Below are positions 5,833 through 14,823 of a stretch of DNA of 19,216 nt, in pieces. A program made the translations under genes and the position numbers. This DNA comes from PXRE01 sp964435625 (lineage in GTDB: Archaea; Halobacteriota; Halobacteria; Halobacteriales; PXRE01), in assembly GCA_964435625.1 (NCBI GenBank), contig CAYTAG010000040.1, positions 1-19,216 on the forward strand, in the 5' to 3' direction. The first letter of the stretch is position 1. Every line of letters starts with the position of its first letter. The notes beneath the pieces were generated by a model that saw only the letters and a list, made by a program, of their open reading frames with translations, was not told the origin of the DNA and made no database searches.

Positions 5833-7752
5833 ATGCCCCCGACCGAACGCCGTGAGCGTGGCCCAGCGGGTTCAGGAGGCGTTCGCCGGCGGGAGTTGCT
5901 CGGGGCGACGGCCGCCGGGGCGATTTTCGGGGCCGCAGGCACCGCATCCGGCCAGGAGACCATCGAACTCGTGGGCGGCACGGACGGGTGGGTGGGCCGG
6001 TCGCCGGAGGGGATCGTGGACGAGACGAACCCCACGCTCGCGCTCGAACCAGGAACGGACTACGCCCTCGTATGGGAGAACGCGGACGGTGCGGCCCACA
6101 ACGTGGTCGTCGAAAACGACGACGGCGACCGACTCGTCCGCAGCGACGTCCTCGAACGGGAGGGTGCGACCCAGACCGTCGAGTTCACCGCCACGGCCGA
6201 GATGACGACGTACTACTGCGAGGTCCACCCATCGTCGATGCGCGGCCGGATCGACGCTGGCGAGGGGACGCCGACCCCCGAGGGGACGGCTACGCCGTAC
6301 CCCGAACAGGGCGCAGTCCCCCGGGGGCCGACGGTACGGCTCGAACGGGTCGCTGAGGGGCTGACCTCCCCCGTGGCCTTCGAAGCCGCACCCGGCGAGA
6401 CGGGGTTGCACGTCGTCGTCGACCAGGTCGGACTCGCGTACCGGTACGACGAGGGACTGGTCGAGGACCCCTTCCTCGACGTCCGGGACCGACTGGTCGA
6501 CATCGGCGAGGGAACGTGGGCGGACTACGACGAGCGCGGCCTGCTCGGCCTGGCGTTTCACCCCTCGTTCGACGACGACCGGAAGTTCTACGTCCGTTAC
6601 AGCGCACCGCCGCGGGAGGGTAATCCGTTCCAGGACTACGGCCACACCGCCGTAATCTCGGAGTTCCGGGCGACCGACGACGCCACTCGCGCCCGCGAGG
6701 GGTCCGAGCGCATCGTCATGGAGGTCCCGGTCCCCGGCCCGGTCCACAACGGGGGTGGGCTGGCGTTCGGCCCCGACGAGTACCTCTACGTCGGTCTCGC
6801 CGACGGGAGTAGCCACAACGGCGCCGGTCCCGGCCACGTCGAGGACTGGTACGACGGGAACTCGGGCGGGAACGCCCAGAACGTCGAGGCGAACCGCCTG
6901 GGCGGCATCCTGCGGATCGACGTCGACGGCCGCGACGGCGACCAGGGCTACGCCATCCCCGAGGACAACCCGCTGGTCGGACGGCCGGGCCACGACGAGT
7001 TCTACGCCTGGGGCATCCGGAACCCCTGGCGGTTCTCGTTCGATTCCGAGGGGCGGTTGTTCGAGGGCGACCCCGGCGGTCGGCGGTTCGAGGAGGTCAA
7101 CCTCGTCGAGAAAGGCGGCAACTACGGGTGGAACGTCAAGGAAGGGACCCACTGTTTCGACGCGGACGACCCCGGCGAACCCAGGGAGGACTGCCCCGAT
7201 TCGACACCCGAGGACGTTCGCGGCGGCGAGGAGTTGCTCGACCCGATCATCGAGTTTCCCCACTGGGACGACCACGGCCGGCCGGTCGGCACCGCCGTCA
7301 TCGGCGGCTACTTCTACGAGTCGGACGCGGTCCCGGACCTGTCCGGGCGGTACGTCTTCGGGGATTTCAGTCGGACCTACGAGCAACCTGACGGGTCACT
7401 GTTCGTCGCCTCGCCGCCGTCGGACGGCGGCCTGTGGTCGATGGAGAAACTCGTGATCGAGGGCGACCCCGGGGGTCGCCTCGGGCGGTTCGTCTTCGGC
7501 TTCGGCCGGGACGCCGAAGGCGAACTCTACCTCCTGTCCAACGAGACCGGCGGCCCAAACGGTGAAACCGGAACCGTCCACCGGATCGCCGAGGCGAGCG
7601 GAGCGACCGGAACGGCGACCGAGGGAACGGCGACCGACGGCACGCCCCCCGGTGACGGGGTCGACACCGAACTCCTGTTGCTGTCGCTGTTCAGTGGACT
7701 CGTCGGCCTGGGGACGTACCTCTTCTACCGCCGGGAGTCGGACGGGCAGTGA
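5833..7752 (+). CDS. Secreted cupredoxin-PQQ sugar dehydrogenase fusion with C-terminal membrane anchor
   Basis: The 639-aa product starts with a Tat signal (VRRRELLGATAAGAIFGAAG, residues 17-36), so it is exported folded. Residues ~42-145 form a blue-copper domain with probable ligands His89 (AHNVVVE), Cys129, His132 and Met136 (YYCEVHPSSMRG). Residues ~160-585 form a glucose/sorbosone dehydrogenase (GSDH) beta-propeller. VHNGGG with His305 matches the general-base loop of soluble PQQ glucose dehydrogenase, and GIRNP with Arg396-Asn397 its PQQ contacts. A Thr/Gly linker and one helix (LLLLSLFSGLVGLGTYLFY) followed by RRES anchor the C-terminus with the catalytic part outside. The family oxidises aldoses to lactones; the fused copper domain would accept the electrons. 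The true substrate is unknown. Confidence 0.9.
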   Translation: MPPTERRERGPAGSGGVRRRELLGATAAGAIFGAAGTASGQETIELVGGTDGWVGRSPEGIVDETNPTLALEPGTDYALVWENADGAAHNVVVENDDGDRLVRSDVLEREGATQTVEFTATAEMTTYYCEVHPSSMRGRIDAGEGTPTPEGTATPYPEQGAVPRGPTVRLERVAEGLTSPVAFEAAPGETGLHVVVDQVGLAYRYDEGLVEDPFLDVRDRLVDIGEGTWADYDERGLLGLAFHPSFDDDRKFYVRYSAPPREGNPFQDYGHTAVISEFRATDDATRAREGSERIVMEVPVPGPVHNGGGLAFGPDEYLYVGLADGSSHNGAGPGHVEDWYDGNSGGNAQNVEANRLGGILRIDVDGRDGDQGYAIPEDNPLVGRPGHDEFYAWGIRNPWRFSFDSEGRLFEGDPGGRRFEEVNLVEKGGNYGWNVKEGTHCFDADDPGEPREDCPDSTPEDVRGGEELLDPIIEFPHWDDHGRPVGTAVIGGYFYESDAVPDLSGRYVFGDFSRTYEQPDGSLFVASPPSDGGLWSMEKLVIEGDPGGRLGRFVFGFGRDAEGELYLLSNETGGPNGETGTVHRIAEASGATGTATEGTATDGTPPGDGVDTELLLLSLFSGLVGLGTYLFYRRESDGQ

Positions 7753-7890
7753 TCCGGCGGTAGAGCACATCGCCTGCGGGGACCCGAAACACCTCCAGCG
7801 CAGATTAGTAAACGAATAGATAGTAATTTCGACTCATTCTGGACTCGAGTGCTGTAACCTGAGCAATCAACCAGGTAGTTATACACGGTT

Positions 7891-7915
7891 CACGTGATAG
7901 ATCGCTATTTATATC
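7891..7915 (+). promoter_or_regulatory. Promoter of the GT2/GT-C fusion gene
   Basis: TATTTATATC at 7906-7915 is a strong archaeal TATA box, 46 nt before ATG 7962, implying a leader of about 20 nt. CACGTG at 7891-7896 lies 9 bp upstream of it. GGAGATCAC at 7936-7944 resembles a Shine-Dalgarno sequence but is 17 nt from the start, at or near the predicted transcript end. Confidence 0.6.
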
Positions 7916-7961
7916 AAAAGGGTGACTATAACAAAGGAGATCACGCGTCGTCTACGGTACA

Positions 7962-10900
7962 ATGGTATCACCCGTAGTCACCGGCTTTTTCGAAGCGGTC
8001 GCAATCGTCATCTGTCTCAGTTGGATCTGGGTCAACGCGTATCACTACTATCCGATGATCGTCACCTCGCTCGGATCGCTGGCCGGGCGAGCGACCGCGG
8101 TCGGCCGGGGACTTGTCCCGTCGGTGTTCGCGGCGCGGTTTGGGCCGGTCGCCAGTGATTCCTCGGGGACGGCCCCGCTGTCGGACGACGAATTGCCGAC
8201 CATCGACGTGCTACTCCCGGCGTATCACGAGGAGGAGGTCATCGAGCACTCCATCGCGTCGATCAGGGAGGCGGACTACCCCCAGCACAAGATCACGGTC
8301 TCGGTCCTGGTCGAACCCGACGACGACGACGAGACGCGAGCGGAACTCCGGCGGATCGAGGACGACCTGGCGTTCGAGACGATCACGGTGCCCGATTCGT
8401 ACCCCGGCGACGCCAACAAGCCACGGGCGCTGAACTACGGGTTCGAGTGGACCGACGGCGACGTCGTCAGCATCACCGACGCCGAGGACGTCGTCCACCC
8501 GCAACTGTACCGCAGGGTCGCGGAGAAACTGGCCCGGGGGGCCGACTACGTTCAGGGCCGACTGGACATGGTCAACGAGGACGACGGGTGGATGAACACC
8601 CTGTTTCGCGCCGAGTACGGCTACTGGTACGTGGTGAACACGTGGGCGAAGTACTACCGGGGGTACCCCATCCCGCTCGGCGGGACGACGTGTTTCTTCC
8701 CCCGCGAGTTGCTGGAGACGATGAGCGATCGCCGCCTGGAGAAGTACGGCGACCCCTGGGACGAGGCGGACTGGGCGTGGGTCCGCGAGCACGACATGGA
8801 AGGCTACCGGCCCTGGGACCCCCAGAACGTCACCGAGGACTTCGAACTGGGGCTGTTCCTCTGGCAGGAGGGCTACGAGGCCGGGTACGTCAAGTCCACG
8901 CCGACCGACGAGGAATCCCCGCTGTCGCTAGACGCCTGGGTCCGACAGCGAACCCGCTGGAAGAAGGGCAAGATCTACACGTTCGTCCAGTACGTCAAAC
9001 ATCCGCCGGAGACGCTACGGGAGAAGGTCCACGTCTACTCCCAGTCGGCGGTCCCGCACCTCGGCCCGGTCAACCTCGCGGCCGTGGTCGTCATCCTGCT
9101 CGGCGCGAACCTGTTCGGCTACCCGCTGCACCCCATCACCAAGGCGGCCCTCGTCCTGGGGTTCGTGCTCGCCGCCATCATCGTCGTCCTCTACAGCTAC
9201 GGGTACTGGACGGTCTCGGACCGGGACGGGTGGACGCGGCTCAGGCGCGCAGCCACGGTCGGGTTGACGCTGCCGGTCTACTGGCTCATGCAGTGGCTCG
9301 CGGACGTGCGCGCGCTCAAGCAGACGTACACCGGCGAACTCCACTGGGCGAAGACGACCCACTTCGGCCGGAACGTCGACGCCGACGCCAACCCGCAGGT
9401 TGCCATCGACGCCGAACCGGCGGAGGCCGGCGAACCGGTCAACCCCGACGGCGGCTTCCGGCAGGCACCCTCGTTCGGTTCCTTGGGGACGCCGTCGCTG
9501 TCCCGGCGGACGCGACTGCTCGCGCTGGCGGGCATCGTCGTCCTCGGCGTCGCGCTCCGCGTGTACGGTCTCGACGGCTGGAGCCTCTACGGCGACGAAC
9601 TGTACTCGATCACCTCCCGTGGGGCCCTCCCGCCGGGGGAACTCCTGACCATCCCGCTGTCGCTGGACTCGCATCCGCCGCTGTACTACCTGCTGTTGCA
9701 CTTCTGGATGGACCTGTTCGGGAACTCGGTGGCCAGCGCCCGGGCGTTCTCGGTGGTGCTGTCGGCCACCGGGATGGTCCTGCTGTATCTGCTCGGTACG
9801 GAACTGTACGACGACCGCGTCGGCCTGCTGGCGGCGTTGCTGTACGCCGTCTCGACGTTCCAGATCCACTACGGCCGCATCGCGCGGATGTACAGCCTGT
9901 TCGTGGTGCTGACGCTGGCCTCGTGGTACGCCTTCGTCCGTCTCCGGGACCGGTCGGCGGCGTCGGCGGTCGGGTACGTCCTCTCGACGACCCTGCTGTT
10001 GTACACGCACGTCTTCGGCCTCTTCGTGGTCGCGGCGCAGTACCTCTACGTGTTCCTCTCGGAGACCCGCGCCGGCATCGACTGGCGCCGCTGGGCGGCC
10101 ACCCAGGTGGCCGTCGGCCTGCTGTCGCTGCCGTGGATTGCGATGCTCGTCTCCCACGTCCTCGGCCTGCTGACCGGGGCCCGGGAGGGGAGCATCATCG
10201 CCTGGGTGCCCGAACCGAACGTCGGCATCGTCACCCACACCGTCCTCCGGTACGTCGGCTGGCCCAACCACTTCCCGCTGTTGAACGGGTCCTGGTCGCT
10301 GCGGGCCGTCGCGGCCGTGATCGTGATCGTGTACTCGGCCTGCCTGGTGCTGGCGCTCCTGCGGTACACCGCCGACCGGGAATATGCCTTCGGGGACCTC
10401 CCGACGGCCGGCCAACTCGGGTCGTTGCTGGTCGTCCCCATCGCCGTCCCGTTCCTGATCTCGTACCTGATCGTCCCGGTGTACTTCCCGCGGTTCACCA
10501 TCCCGGCGAGCCTCGCGCTGTTCTTGTTCGTCGCGGCGGGCATCGTCAACGTCTCGGGGCGCCGCCGTCGGTTCGCCATCGTCGCAGTCGTCCTGCTTTG
10601 CTCGGCAGTGCTGGTCGGCCAGTACCACGCCACCGACACCGCCGCCGACTGGGAGGGCAGCGCCGCCTGCATCAACGAGGGGGCCGAACCGGGCGACGCC
10701 GTCCTCTACCAGACGTTCTGGACCCAGAACTACGTCGAGTACTACCAGGACACGCCGGGCGTCGAGAAGTTCGGCGTACTGTCGCCGGACGAGTTCGAGA
10801 CCGACCGCGAGTACGGGATGAACCGCTCGCAAGTGGCGACGTTGGCCGAGGAGTTCGACCGCATCTGGCTGTTCCAGTACCAGCCGAGCGACGAGAACAG

Positions 10901-11084
10901 CCTCCTGTCGACGCTCCGGGAGACCCACGACGTGGCCCTCGTGGAGAACTTCGGTCCCATGCTGGTGTACCGCCTCGAACGGATGACCGACGACGACTCT
11001 GCCGCGCCGCCGACGTCGACCGGCCACCTCGGCGCGGGCGTGGGCGTGTCCCTGACAGGAGGGAACCACACCTGTAGCGGCTAA
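7962..11084 (+). CDS. Bifunctional glycosyltransferase: cellulose-synthase-like GT2 fused to a GT-C (PMT/ArnT-like) domain
   Basis: The 1040-aa product has two glycosyltransferase modules. After a first helix, residues ~70-340 form an inverting GT2 domain: IDVLLPAYHEEEVIE, VLVEPDDDD (Asp120), ITDAED (residues 171-176), TED (291-293) and QRTRW (329-333), the D,D,D,Q(R)xRW signature of processive synthases. Helices over ~360-460 would form its channel-like part. From ~510 a GT-C module begins: LDGWSLYGDELYS with Asp545, the family's usual catalytic acid, then SHPPLYYLLLHFW and about ten helices, ending in a soluble domain. The first half takes nucleotide sugar from the cytoplasm; the second should use a lipid-phosphate sugar outside. 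The product is unknown. The GH10 gene follows after 2 nt, implying one operon. Confidence 0.9.
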   Translation: MVSPVVTGFFEAVAIVICLSWIWVNAYHYYPMIVTSLGSLAGRATAVGRGLVPSVFAARFGPVASDSSGTAPLSDDELPTIDVLLPAYHEEEVIEHSIASIREADYPQHKITVSVLVEPDDDDETRAELRRIEDDLAFETITVPDSYPGDANKPRALNYGFEWTDGDVVSITDAEDVVHPQLYRRVAEKLARGADYVQGRLDMVNEDDGWMNTLFRAEYGYWYVVNTWAKYYRGYPIPLGGTTCFFPRELLETMSDRRLEKYGDPWDEADWAWVREHDMEGYRPWDPQNVTEDFELGLFLWQEGYEAGYVKSTPTDEESPLSLDAWVRQRTRWKKGKIYTFVQYVKHPPETLREKVHVYSQSAVPHLGPVNLAAVVVILLGANLFGYPLHPITKAALVLGFVLAAIIVVLYSYGYWTVSDRDGWTRLRRAATVGLTLPVYWLMQWLADVRALKQTYTGELHWAKTTHFGRNVDADANPQVAIDAEPAEAGEPVNPDGGFRQAPSFGSLGTPSLSRRTRLLALAGIVVLGVALRVYGLDGWSLYGDELYSITSRGALPPGELLTIPLSLDSHPPLYYLLLHFWMDLFGNSVASARAFSVVLSATGMVLLYLLGTELYDDRVGLLAALLYAVSTFQIHYGRIARMYSLFVVLTLASWYAFVRLRDRSAASAVGYVLSTTLLLYTHVFGLFVVAAQYLYVFLSETRAGIDWRRWAATQVAVGLLSLPWIAMLVSHVLGLLTGAREGSIIAWVPEPNVGIVTHTVLRYVGWPNHFPLLNGSWSLRAVAAVIVIVYSACLVLALLRYTADREYAFGDLPTAGQLGSLLVVPIAVPFLISYLIVPVYFPRFTIPASLALFLFVAAGIVNVSGRRRRFAIVAVVLLCSAVLVGQYHATDTAADWEGSAACINEGAEPGDAVLYQTFWTQNYVEYYQDTPGVEKFGVLSPDEFETDREYGMNRSQVATLAEEFDRIWLFQYQPSDENSLLSTLRETHDVALVENFGPMLVYRLERMTDDDSAAPPTSTGHLGAGVGVSLTGGNHTCSG

Positions 11085-11086
11085 CC

Positions 11087-12475
11087 GTGACCGACCTCGA
11101 ACCTACCTCGCGCCGCGCGCTGCTTCGCCGGGGGCTAGCGAGCGCGGTCTGCGCGACGACCGCCGGGTGTGCCGCGCTCCGGGGCCGTGACGAAGCGTCG
11201 CCAGCGGAATCCACTGCAGAGCGGACGCCGAGCGTGACGACCACCCCCGGGGACGTCGAGTCCCGGATCGAAACCCACCGGACGGGCGACCTCGCCGTGA
11301 CCGTCCGGCGCGGGGGTACCCCCGTCCCCGACGCGACGGTGTCGGTGACGATGCGCGAGCACGCGTTCGACTTCGGGACGAGCGTCGACGCCCGCTACCT
11401 CGTCGAGGAGGCGTCCCCGGGCGATCCCTACCGCGAGCGGCTCGTCGAACTGTTCGACACGGCCGTCGTCGAACACCGCAACAAGTGGAAGCCCTGGGAG
11501 AACGAGTCCGAGCGGGACCTGGCGATCCGGGCCTCCGAGTGGTTGCTCGAACGCGGGCTGGACCTGCGGGGCCACGCCGCGATCTGGCAGCGGTTCGAGC
11601 AACCGGTCGTCCCGGACGACGTCGTCGAGAAGGTCCGCTCGGACGACGACGACCGCGCGGCGTACGTCTCCCGGCGCTCGCGCGAACACGTCTCCGACGT
11701 CGTCGGCCACTACGCGGGCGACGTCGCGGAGTGGGACGTCCTCAACGAGCAGGTCCACGCCCACCGGCTGACCGACGTCGTGAACCCGGACGCCTCACCC
11801 CTCCGCGCCCCGGAGGTGCTGCGCTGGTTCGAGCGCGCCAGCGAGGCCGACCCCGGGGCGACGCTGTACCTCAACGAGTACAACGTCCTCGCCGGGGACT
11901 ACCCCGGCCACCGCGACGACTACGCGGAACTCGTCCGGTTCCTCCTGGCGGAGGGCGCGCCCCTCGGCGGCGTCGGCTTCCAGGCCCACCACCGCGGCTA
12001 CGAGGAGGCCCGGCCGCCGTCGGCGATCCTCGACGCGCTGGACCGGTTCGCGGACCTCGGCGTCGCGCTGAAGGTGACCGAGTACGACGCGTTCGGCGAC
12101 GGCTGGACGGACGAGCGCGCGGCGGCCCACCTCCGGACGTTCCTCCGGACCGTCTTCGGCCACCCCGCAGTCGAGGGGTTCGTGATGTGGGGGTTCTGGG
12201 ACGGCGCCCACTGGGCGGACGAGGCGCCGCTGTTCCGGGAGGACTGGTCGCCAAAGCCCGCCCTCGACGTCTACCGGAACCTCGTGTTCGAGGAGTGGTG
12301 GACCGACGAGACGGGCCGGACGGACGGCGACGGCGTCTTCCGGACGACCGCGTTCCTCGGCGATCACGACGTCACCGTCGAGGCCGGCGACCTGTCGCGG
12401 ACGGTCCGGGCGTCGGTCACCGACCCCGCCGGCACGACGGGACTCGACGTTCGCCTGCCGCCGGTGCCGCCCTGA
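11087..12475 (+). CDS. Tat lipoprotein GH10 glycosidase, xylanase-like
   Basis: The 462-aa product opens with a Tat lipoprotein signal: SRRALLRRGLASAV, then TAGC with Cys28 as the lipidated residue, so it should be anchored outside the membrane. A low-complexity linker and a small beta segment (GDLAVTVRRGGTPVPDATVS, HAFDFGTSVD) precede the GH10 barrel, as in several non-classical GH10 enzymes. WDVLNEQ gives acid/base Glu221 and KVTEYDAF gives nucleophile Glu332; HAAIW, LYLNEYN, GFQAHH and MWGFWDGAHW are further conserved strand ends. A C-terminal beta tail follows. GH10 enzymes cleave beta-1,4-xylan with retention. The start is GTG at 11087, 2 nt after the previous stop; GGAGGG at 11058-11063 is rather distant. 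Confidence 0.92.
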   Translation: MTDLEPTSRRALLRRGLASAVCATTAGCAALRGRDEASPAESTAERTPSVTTTPGDVESRIETHRTGDLAVTVRRGGTPVPDATVSVTMREHAFDFGTSVDARYLVEEASPGDPYRERLVELFDTAVVEHRNKWKPWENESERDLAIRASEWLLERGLDLRGHAAIWQRFEQPVVPDDVVEKVRSDDDDRAAYVSRRSREHVSDVVGHYAGDVAEWDVLNEQVHAHRLTDVVNPDASPLRAPEVLRWFERASEADPGATLYLNEYNVLAGDYPGHRDDYAELVRFLLAEGAPLGGVGFQAHHRGYEEARPPSAILDALDRFADLGVALKVTEYDAFGDGWTDERAAAHLRTFLRTVFGHPAVEGFVMWGFWDGAHWADEAPLFREDWSPKPALDVYRNLVFEEWWTDETGRTDGDGVFRTTAFLGDHDVTVEAGDLSRTVRASVTDPAGTTGLDVRLPPVPP

Positions 12476-12481
12476 GTCGCG

Positions 12482-14812
12482 TTACAGCCCGGCGACTTCG
12501 GTGGTGCCGTTGCCGGCCGCGTCGGTGACCGTCAGCCGGACCTCGCTGGCGCTGCCCTTGGTCCGGAGTTCGTCGTTGCCGGCGGCCCCGCCGCCGCCGA
12601 CGTCGGTGGTCGCCGAATCGAGCGTCGACCCGTCCGCGCCGACCAGTTCGACGGTGACCGACGCGAGGTCACCGTCGGCGTCGGAGACGGCCCAGTCGAC
12701 CCCGTACCGCGTCCAGGCGGGGTTGCTGCGGTCCTGGAGCGCGAGACCGTCGACGGTCGGTGCGGCGTCGCCGCCGTCCGCCGGGTCGGTGGTGAACGTC
12801 GACGCGTCGCTCGCGTCGCTGCCCGCGTCGGTTTCGGCGACCGCGCGGAACTCGTAGGTCGTTTCGCTCGCCAGGCCGTCGAGGGAGACGCCGAACGCGC
12901 CGGGGGCGTCCAGGGTCCTCGGTTCGGTCGCGTTCGGGAACCCGTCGCCGGCGACGCCCCACTCGAAGGAGACGCTCGCGGCGTCGGCGCCGCCGAGGTC
13001 GACCAGTTCGGCGTTCAGCGTCGCCGTCGAGGCGTCGACCCCCGTCGCCGGATCCGCGACGACGGAGAGGGTGCCGTCGACGGTCCTGGCGCTCCCCGTG
13101 ACGTCGACCGCCCCGACGTCGTCGTTCGCCCACGTCGAGCGGCGGGCGTCGCTCCGGCCGGAGATCTCCTCGAACCGGGCGGTCGAGAGCGTGCCGGCGG
13201 CGTGGCTGGTGACCGCCAGCCCGAGGCGGGGATCGGTCGCCGGGAGGGTGGCGCTGCCGACCTCGACCCACCCGTCGGAGGTGCTGGCGTACCCCGTGAC
13301 CACGTCGCCGCGGCGTTCGAGTTTCAGCAGCTGGGGCGTCCCGCCGCCGACCCCGGAGTGGGCCGTCCAGCCGCCGGTGCTGTCGCGGTGCTGGAAGGCG
13401 ATGCCGTTGTCGGGGGTGACGACGACCATCGCGTGGGCGGCGTCGTCGGCTAGCGAGTCCCGGAGCATGAGGCCGGCCTTCGCCCAGGGGTCGGTGGCCT
13501 CCTGGGCGGCGACCCGGGCGACCAGGGTCGCGTCGCCGGAGACCCCCTCGTGGACGAAGTGGAACTCGTCGGACCGGTTCCAGACGTCCGATCCCGCCCC
13601 CTCGACGCGGAACTGCTGGCCGGCCAGCGAGGACTCGTCCGGGGAGTCGCTACCGCCGCCGGAGGAGGTGCCTTTGGCGCGCTGGGTCGCCGCGAAGTCC
13701 GCGAGAACGTTCGTCGTGCCCGTGTCGCTCGGGCGAACGTCGTGCTTGCTGGTCTCCGAGCGGTCATCGCGGATCAGTTGCCAGGCCGCGGCGCCCGCGG
13801 CGTCTAGCTGGTCGAGGAGGTCGAACCAGTCGGCGTACACCGACGCCCGCGAGGGGGTGCGACCCTTCGCCCAGCCGAACTCCCCGAGGAACACGGGTTT
13901 GCCGATGGTCTCGTGGGCGTCGACGACGTGGTCGCGGATCCACTGCTGGCCGTACTCGTTGGTGTTCTCGTTGAGCCACTCGGGGTAGAGGTGGAACGAG
14001 CAGACGTCGATCTCGGGGACCCGGTGGTTCTGGACGTAGTCGACGCCGTGACCACCGCTGTACTCCCAGACCGAACTGTCGGTGTTGTAGTTGCCGCCGC
14101 TGCCCGTCGAGACGAGGTGGTCGCCGTCGACGCTCTCGAAGTAGGCGGCCATGTCGGCCGTCCAGGACTGCAGGACGTCGACGCCGGCCTGCTTCGCCTC
14201 GGCCTCGTTGGCCAGTTCCCACATCGCGATTGTGGGGTCGTTGCGGTACTGGCGGCCGGTCAGGGTGTTCTCCCGCGTGAGCACCTTTCGGACGTACTCC
14301 CGGTACCACTGCCGGCACTGGTCGTCGGTGTAGAAGTCGTCGTGGCTGCTCGCCGTCGAGGAGTGGGACACGTAGGCGTCCATCCCGCCGTAGTAGTCCC
14401 AGTTGTCGACCAGGCTGAACACCATCCTGATCCCGTGGCGCTCGGCCTGCTGGAGGACGTAGTCGACGTGCTGGAACGCCTCCTCGCCGAGTTCGCCCGG
14501 TTGCGGCGAGTGGACGGTCCCGCCCACGTCGACGGAGTGGATCCCCGTCCGGAGCACGTCCAGGCCGAGGTCGCTGGCGAACGCCATCACCCTGTCCACG
14601 GTCTCCCGGGAGGGGTAGGTGTGGGTGAGCCACGGCGCGTTCGCGCCGTTGAAGTAGAACGGCTCGCCGTCGACGACGAGCTCGGTTCCGTCGCGCTCGA
14701 CGAACGCCGAGAACGACGTCGGTTCCGCGGCCGCGTCTTCGGCCATCGGCACGGCCGCACCTACGCCGCCGACCGCCATCAATCCCCGAACGTACTCCCG
14801 TCTCGACGGCAT
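12482..14812 (-). CDS. Tat-secreted multidomain GH5 glycosidase, endo-beta-mannanase-like
   Basis: The 776-aa product (ATG 14812) has a Tat signal (SRREYVRGLMAVGGVGAAV). The GH5 barrel covers ~35-378: FNGANAPWL, VDNWDYYGGMDAYV and HDDFYTD as in beta-mannanases, acid/base Glu203 (WELANE) and nucleophile Glu311 (FLGEFGW). A Ser/Gly linker leads to a concanavalin-like (DUF1349-type) module at ~398-552 (WAKAGLMLRDSL), then a fibronectin-III-like module at ~590-677, and a C-terminal module ~685-776 (SNPAWTRYGVDWAVSDADGD) common on haloarchaeal secreted proteins. Mannan is the likely substrate, inferred from motifs. The frame also offers GTG 14818, but GGAGG lies 9 nt before the ATG and only 3 nt before the GTG, which decides for 14812. 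It converges on the GH10 gene with 6 bp between. Confidence 0.92.
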   Translation of the reverse strand: MPSRREYVRGLMAVGGVGAAVPMAEDAAAEPTSFSAFVERDGTELVVDGEPFYFNGANAPWLTHTYPSRETVDRVMAFASDLGLDVLRTGIHSVDVGGTVHSPQPGELGEEAFQHVDYVLQQAERHGIRMVFSLVDNWDYYGGMDAYVSHSSTASSHDDFYTDDQCRQWYREYVRKVLTRENTLTGRQYRNDPTIAMWELANEAEAKQAGVDVLQSWTADMAAYFESVDGDHLVSTGSGGNYNTDSSVWEYSGGHGVDYVQNHRVPEIDVCSFHLYPEWLNENTNEYGQQWIRDHVVDAHETIGKPVFLGEFGWAKGRTPSRASVYADWFDLLDQLDAAGAAAWQLIRDDRSETSKHDVRPSDTGTTNVLADFAATQRAKGTSSGGGSDSPDESSLAGQQFRVEGAGSDVWNRSDEFHFVHEGVSGDATLVARVAAQEATDPWAKAGLMLRDSLADDAAHAMVVVTPDNGIAFQHRDSTGGWTAHSGVGGGTPQLLKLERRGDVVTGYASTSDGWVEVGSATLPATDPRLGLAVTSHAAGTLSTARFEEISGRSDARRSTWANDDVGAVDVTGSARTVDGTLSVVADPATGVDASTATLNAELVDLGGADAASVSFEWGVAGDGFPNATEPRTLDAPGAFGVSLDGLASETTYEFRAVAETDAGSDASDASTFTTDPADGGDAAPTVDGLALQDRSNPAWTRYGVDWAVSDADGDLASVTVELVGADGSTLDSATTDVGGGGAAGNDELRTKGSASEVRLTVTDAAGNGTTEVAGL

Positions 14813-14823
14813 CGTCACCGCCC

